Below are positions 62,774-64,000 of a stretch of 64,000 nt of DNA, in pieces. Each line of letters starts with the position of its first letter. Position 1 is the stretch's first letter. This DNA comes from Halanaerobiales bacterium. GTDB taxonomy: Bacteria; Bacillota; Halanaerobiia; Halanaerobiales; DTU029. The position numbers and the translations under genes are program-made. The notes under the pieces are model-generated. The model did not search any database. It was not told the DNA's origin and saw nothing but the letters and a program-made list of their open reading frames with translations. The stretch covers positions 1 through 64,000 of the forward strand of contig JANWJZ010000023.1 of the NCBI GenBank assembly GCA_025451675.1, in the 5' to 3' direction.

Positions 62774-64000
62774 TTGCGAGCTTTAACTTTTAAGCAGGGT
62801 ATTTATCTGGAAGAAAATAAAAGTCTGACCAGTGATAAACCCTTGAAAAAAGCCAACAGGCCTGCACAGGTAATAATTCCAATGCAGCAACATATAGGCG
62901 TTCCCTGCAAACCTTTGGTAAAAAGAGGAGACCATGTTGAGATGGGAGAAAAGATAGGTGATATAGATGGCTTTATCTCTGCCCCCATTCATTCTTCAGT
63001 CTCCGGTACGGTCAAAGAGATCAGGACAGTTTTGACGCCGGAAGGGAAACTATGTGAAGCTGTAGTCATTGAGGCTGACCCGGAGGACAGGCTGGCTGAA
63101 GGGATTAGTGTAAAAGGAGACCTGGAAGATTTAAATCCGGATGAGATTATAGATATAATCAGGGAAGCAGGTATAGTAGGCATGGGCGGGGCCACGTTTC
63201 CTACTCATGCTAAATTGAGAATACCTGAAGGAAAGAAAGCGGAATACCTTATTATTAATGGTGCAGAATGTGAACCTTTTCTCACGGGAGATTATAGATT
63301 GATGCTGGAGCGTCCCGAAGATATAGTATACGGGATGAAAGCACTTATGAAAGCCATCGGGGCTGAAAAGGGTATAATCGGTATTGAAGACAATAAAGCT
63401 GATGCCATTGAAACATTGCAAAGGGCTATTGACGGAGAAAACAATATTGAAATAAAGAAATTAATAACAAAATATCCCCAGGGCGGCGAGAGGATGCTGA
63501 TTAAGGCTATCCTCAATAGAGAGGTGCCGGCAAAAGGTTTGCCTATTGATGTGGGTGTGATAGTGAATAATATAGCAACAGCAGTGGCAGTGGCAGATGC
63601 CATAAAGAAAGGAATGCCTTTAATTGAACGTTCGGTTACCATATCAGGCCCTGGCGTAAATGAACCTGTAAATTTAATTTTCCGGATTGGTACTCCTATT
63701 GAAGAACTGCTGGCAGAGGCGGGAGGATTAACTGCTGATGCAGCAAAAGTGATTATAGGTGGGCCGATGACAGGTTGTGCCCAGCCTCATCTGGAAATAT
63801 CAGCTACAAAAGGGACAACAGGTATTATTGTTTTAACGGAAAATGAAGTGGAAGCTTTTGATCCACAGCCCTGTATCCGTTGTGCCCGCTGTGTTGATGC
63901 CTGTCCAGAGTTGCTCATGCCATTGAATCTTGCCAGATATGCTGAGCATGGCATGCTGGAACAACTGGAAAAATATCAGGTGCTCAGCTGTATAGAATGC
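62774..64000 (+). CDS. rnfC: Electron transport complex subunit RnfC, 3' end outside window
   Basis: The first 409 codons are present and the frame is open at the window end. The start is TTG at 62774 after GAGGGGTGA. The N-terminal biotinyl-lipoyl-like part (KRGDHVEMGEKIG) is followed by the NADH/FMN-binding core with GIVGMGGATFPTHAKL near 136-151 and INGAECEPFLTGDY near 160. A first [4Fe-4S] motif, CIRCARCVDACP near 373-384, is followed by the start of a second (CIEC at the edge). RnfC receives or donates electrons to NAD at the cytoplasmic face of the ferredoxin:NAD oxidoreductase that pumps Na+ or H+. The order rnfCDGEAB is expected outside the window. Confidence 0.95.
   Translation, partial: MRALTFKQGIYLEENKSLTSDKPLKKANRPAQVIIPMQQHIGVPCKPLVKRGDHVEMGEKIGDIDGFISAPIHSSVSGTVKEIRTVLTPEGKLCEAVVIEADPEDRLAEGISVKGDLEDLNPDEIIDIIREAGIVGMGGATFPTHAKLRIPEGKKAEYLIINGAECEPFLTGDYRLMLERPEDIVYGMKALMKAIGAEKGIIGIEDNKADAIETLQRAIDGENNIEIKKLITKYPQGGERMLIKAILNREVPAKGLPIDVGVIVNNIATAVAVADAIKKGMPLIERSVTISGPGVNEPVNLIFRIGTPIEELLAEAGGLTADAAKVIIGGPMTGCAQPHLEISATKGTTGIIVLTENEVEAFDPQPCIRCARCVDACPELLMPLNLARYAEHGMLEQLEKYQVLSCIEC

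Noticed and set aside
62783-62992. Minus-strand frames opposite the window end
   Set aside because: They lie wholly inside rnfC, which carries strong family motifs on the plus strand.

Overview
The window reads as the chromosome of a low-GC, spore-forming, anaerobic Firmicute, probably a diderm (outer-membrane-bearing) lineage such as the Halanaerobiales. The placement is inferred from gene content, not from a database match. An alpha/beta-type small acid-soluble spore protein and a LonB protease indicate sporulation. A YcbB-like L,D-transpeptidase and a small SLH/coiled-coil/membrane-helix protein hint at an outer envelope. T-box leaders control ileS and valS. RnfC, two hemerythrin-like proteins and the flavin-redox genes point to anaerobic energy metabolism. 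Nearly all of the sequence is coding, and I see no prophage, insertion sequence, CRISPR array or rRNA.

Layout. 1-7 kb: the end of a receiver-GGDEF regulator, the spore protein, the transpeptidase, a phenylacetate-CoA ligase with its ACT partner, a SNARE-associated membrane protein, a DnaD-like/DnaC-like replication pair and tRNA-Leu(UAG). 7-16 kb: the proteostasis block tig-clpP-clpX-lonB-lon-ysxC and a methyltransferase. 16-21.5 kb: a redox island made of an NDH-2/DoxX fusion, an exported double FMN-binding protein, ApbE flavin transferase and a long-chain polyprenyl diphosphate synthase. With the UbiA prenyltransferase at 50 kb and RnfC at 63 kb, this resembles the parts list of flavin-based extracellular electron transfer. 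21.5-25.8 kb: an accessory locus with alpha/beta hydrolase, LacI regulator and MFS transporter, a cluster of AATCGATT operator-like sites, and the scar of a deletion that joined an ABC binding-protein gene to the tail of a CapA-like gene.

25.8-32 kb: tRNA-Arg(CCU), a hemerythrin-like protein with a CPG-motif P-type ATPase and separate HMA chaperone, bacteriohemerythrin overlapping a CheX phosphatase, MsrA, a ZIP transporter and a GntR regulator. 32-37 kb: T-box and long (type 2-like) ileS, then a DUF3006/metallo-beta-lactamase-lamin-tail pair. 37.5-44 kb: a heterodimeric ABC exporter followed by a DUF2089 / YvlB-like / DUF4097 / membrane-protein / LiaF-like cassette that looks like an envelope-stress module. 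44-50 kb: a second CheX, an exported ankyrin-repeat protein, T-box and valS, and a MogA/MoaB-like protein.

50-64 kb: UbiA, the SLH protein, an EamA exporter, an ECF S-component, transketolase, a large FtsA-like ATPase with an unusual C-terminal extension, a phosphoesterase, a CCA-adding-type nucleotidyltransferase, a YuiD-like membrane protein, folC, a SPOR-domain protein and the start of an rnf operon that leaves the window.

Many transcription units are bounded by visible sigma-A-type promoters (TTGACA/TATAAT with 17-bp spacers) and strong intrinsic terminators, so unit boundaries are often well supported.
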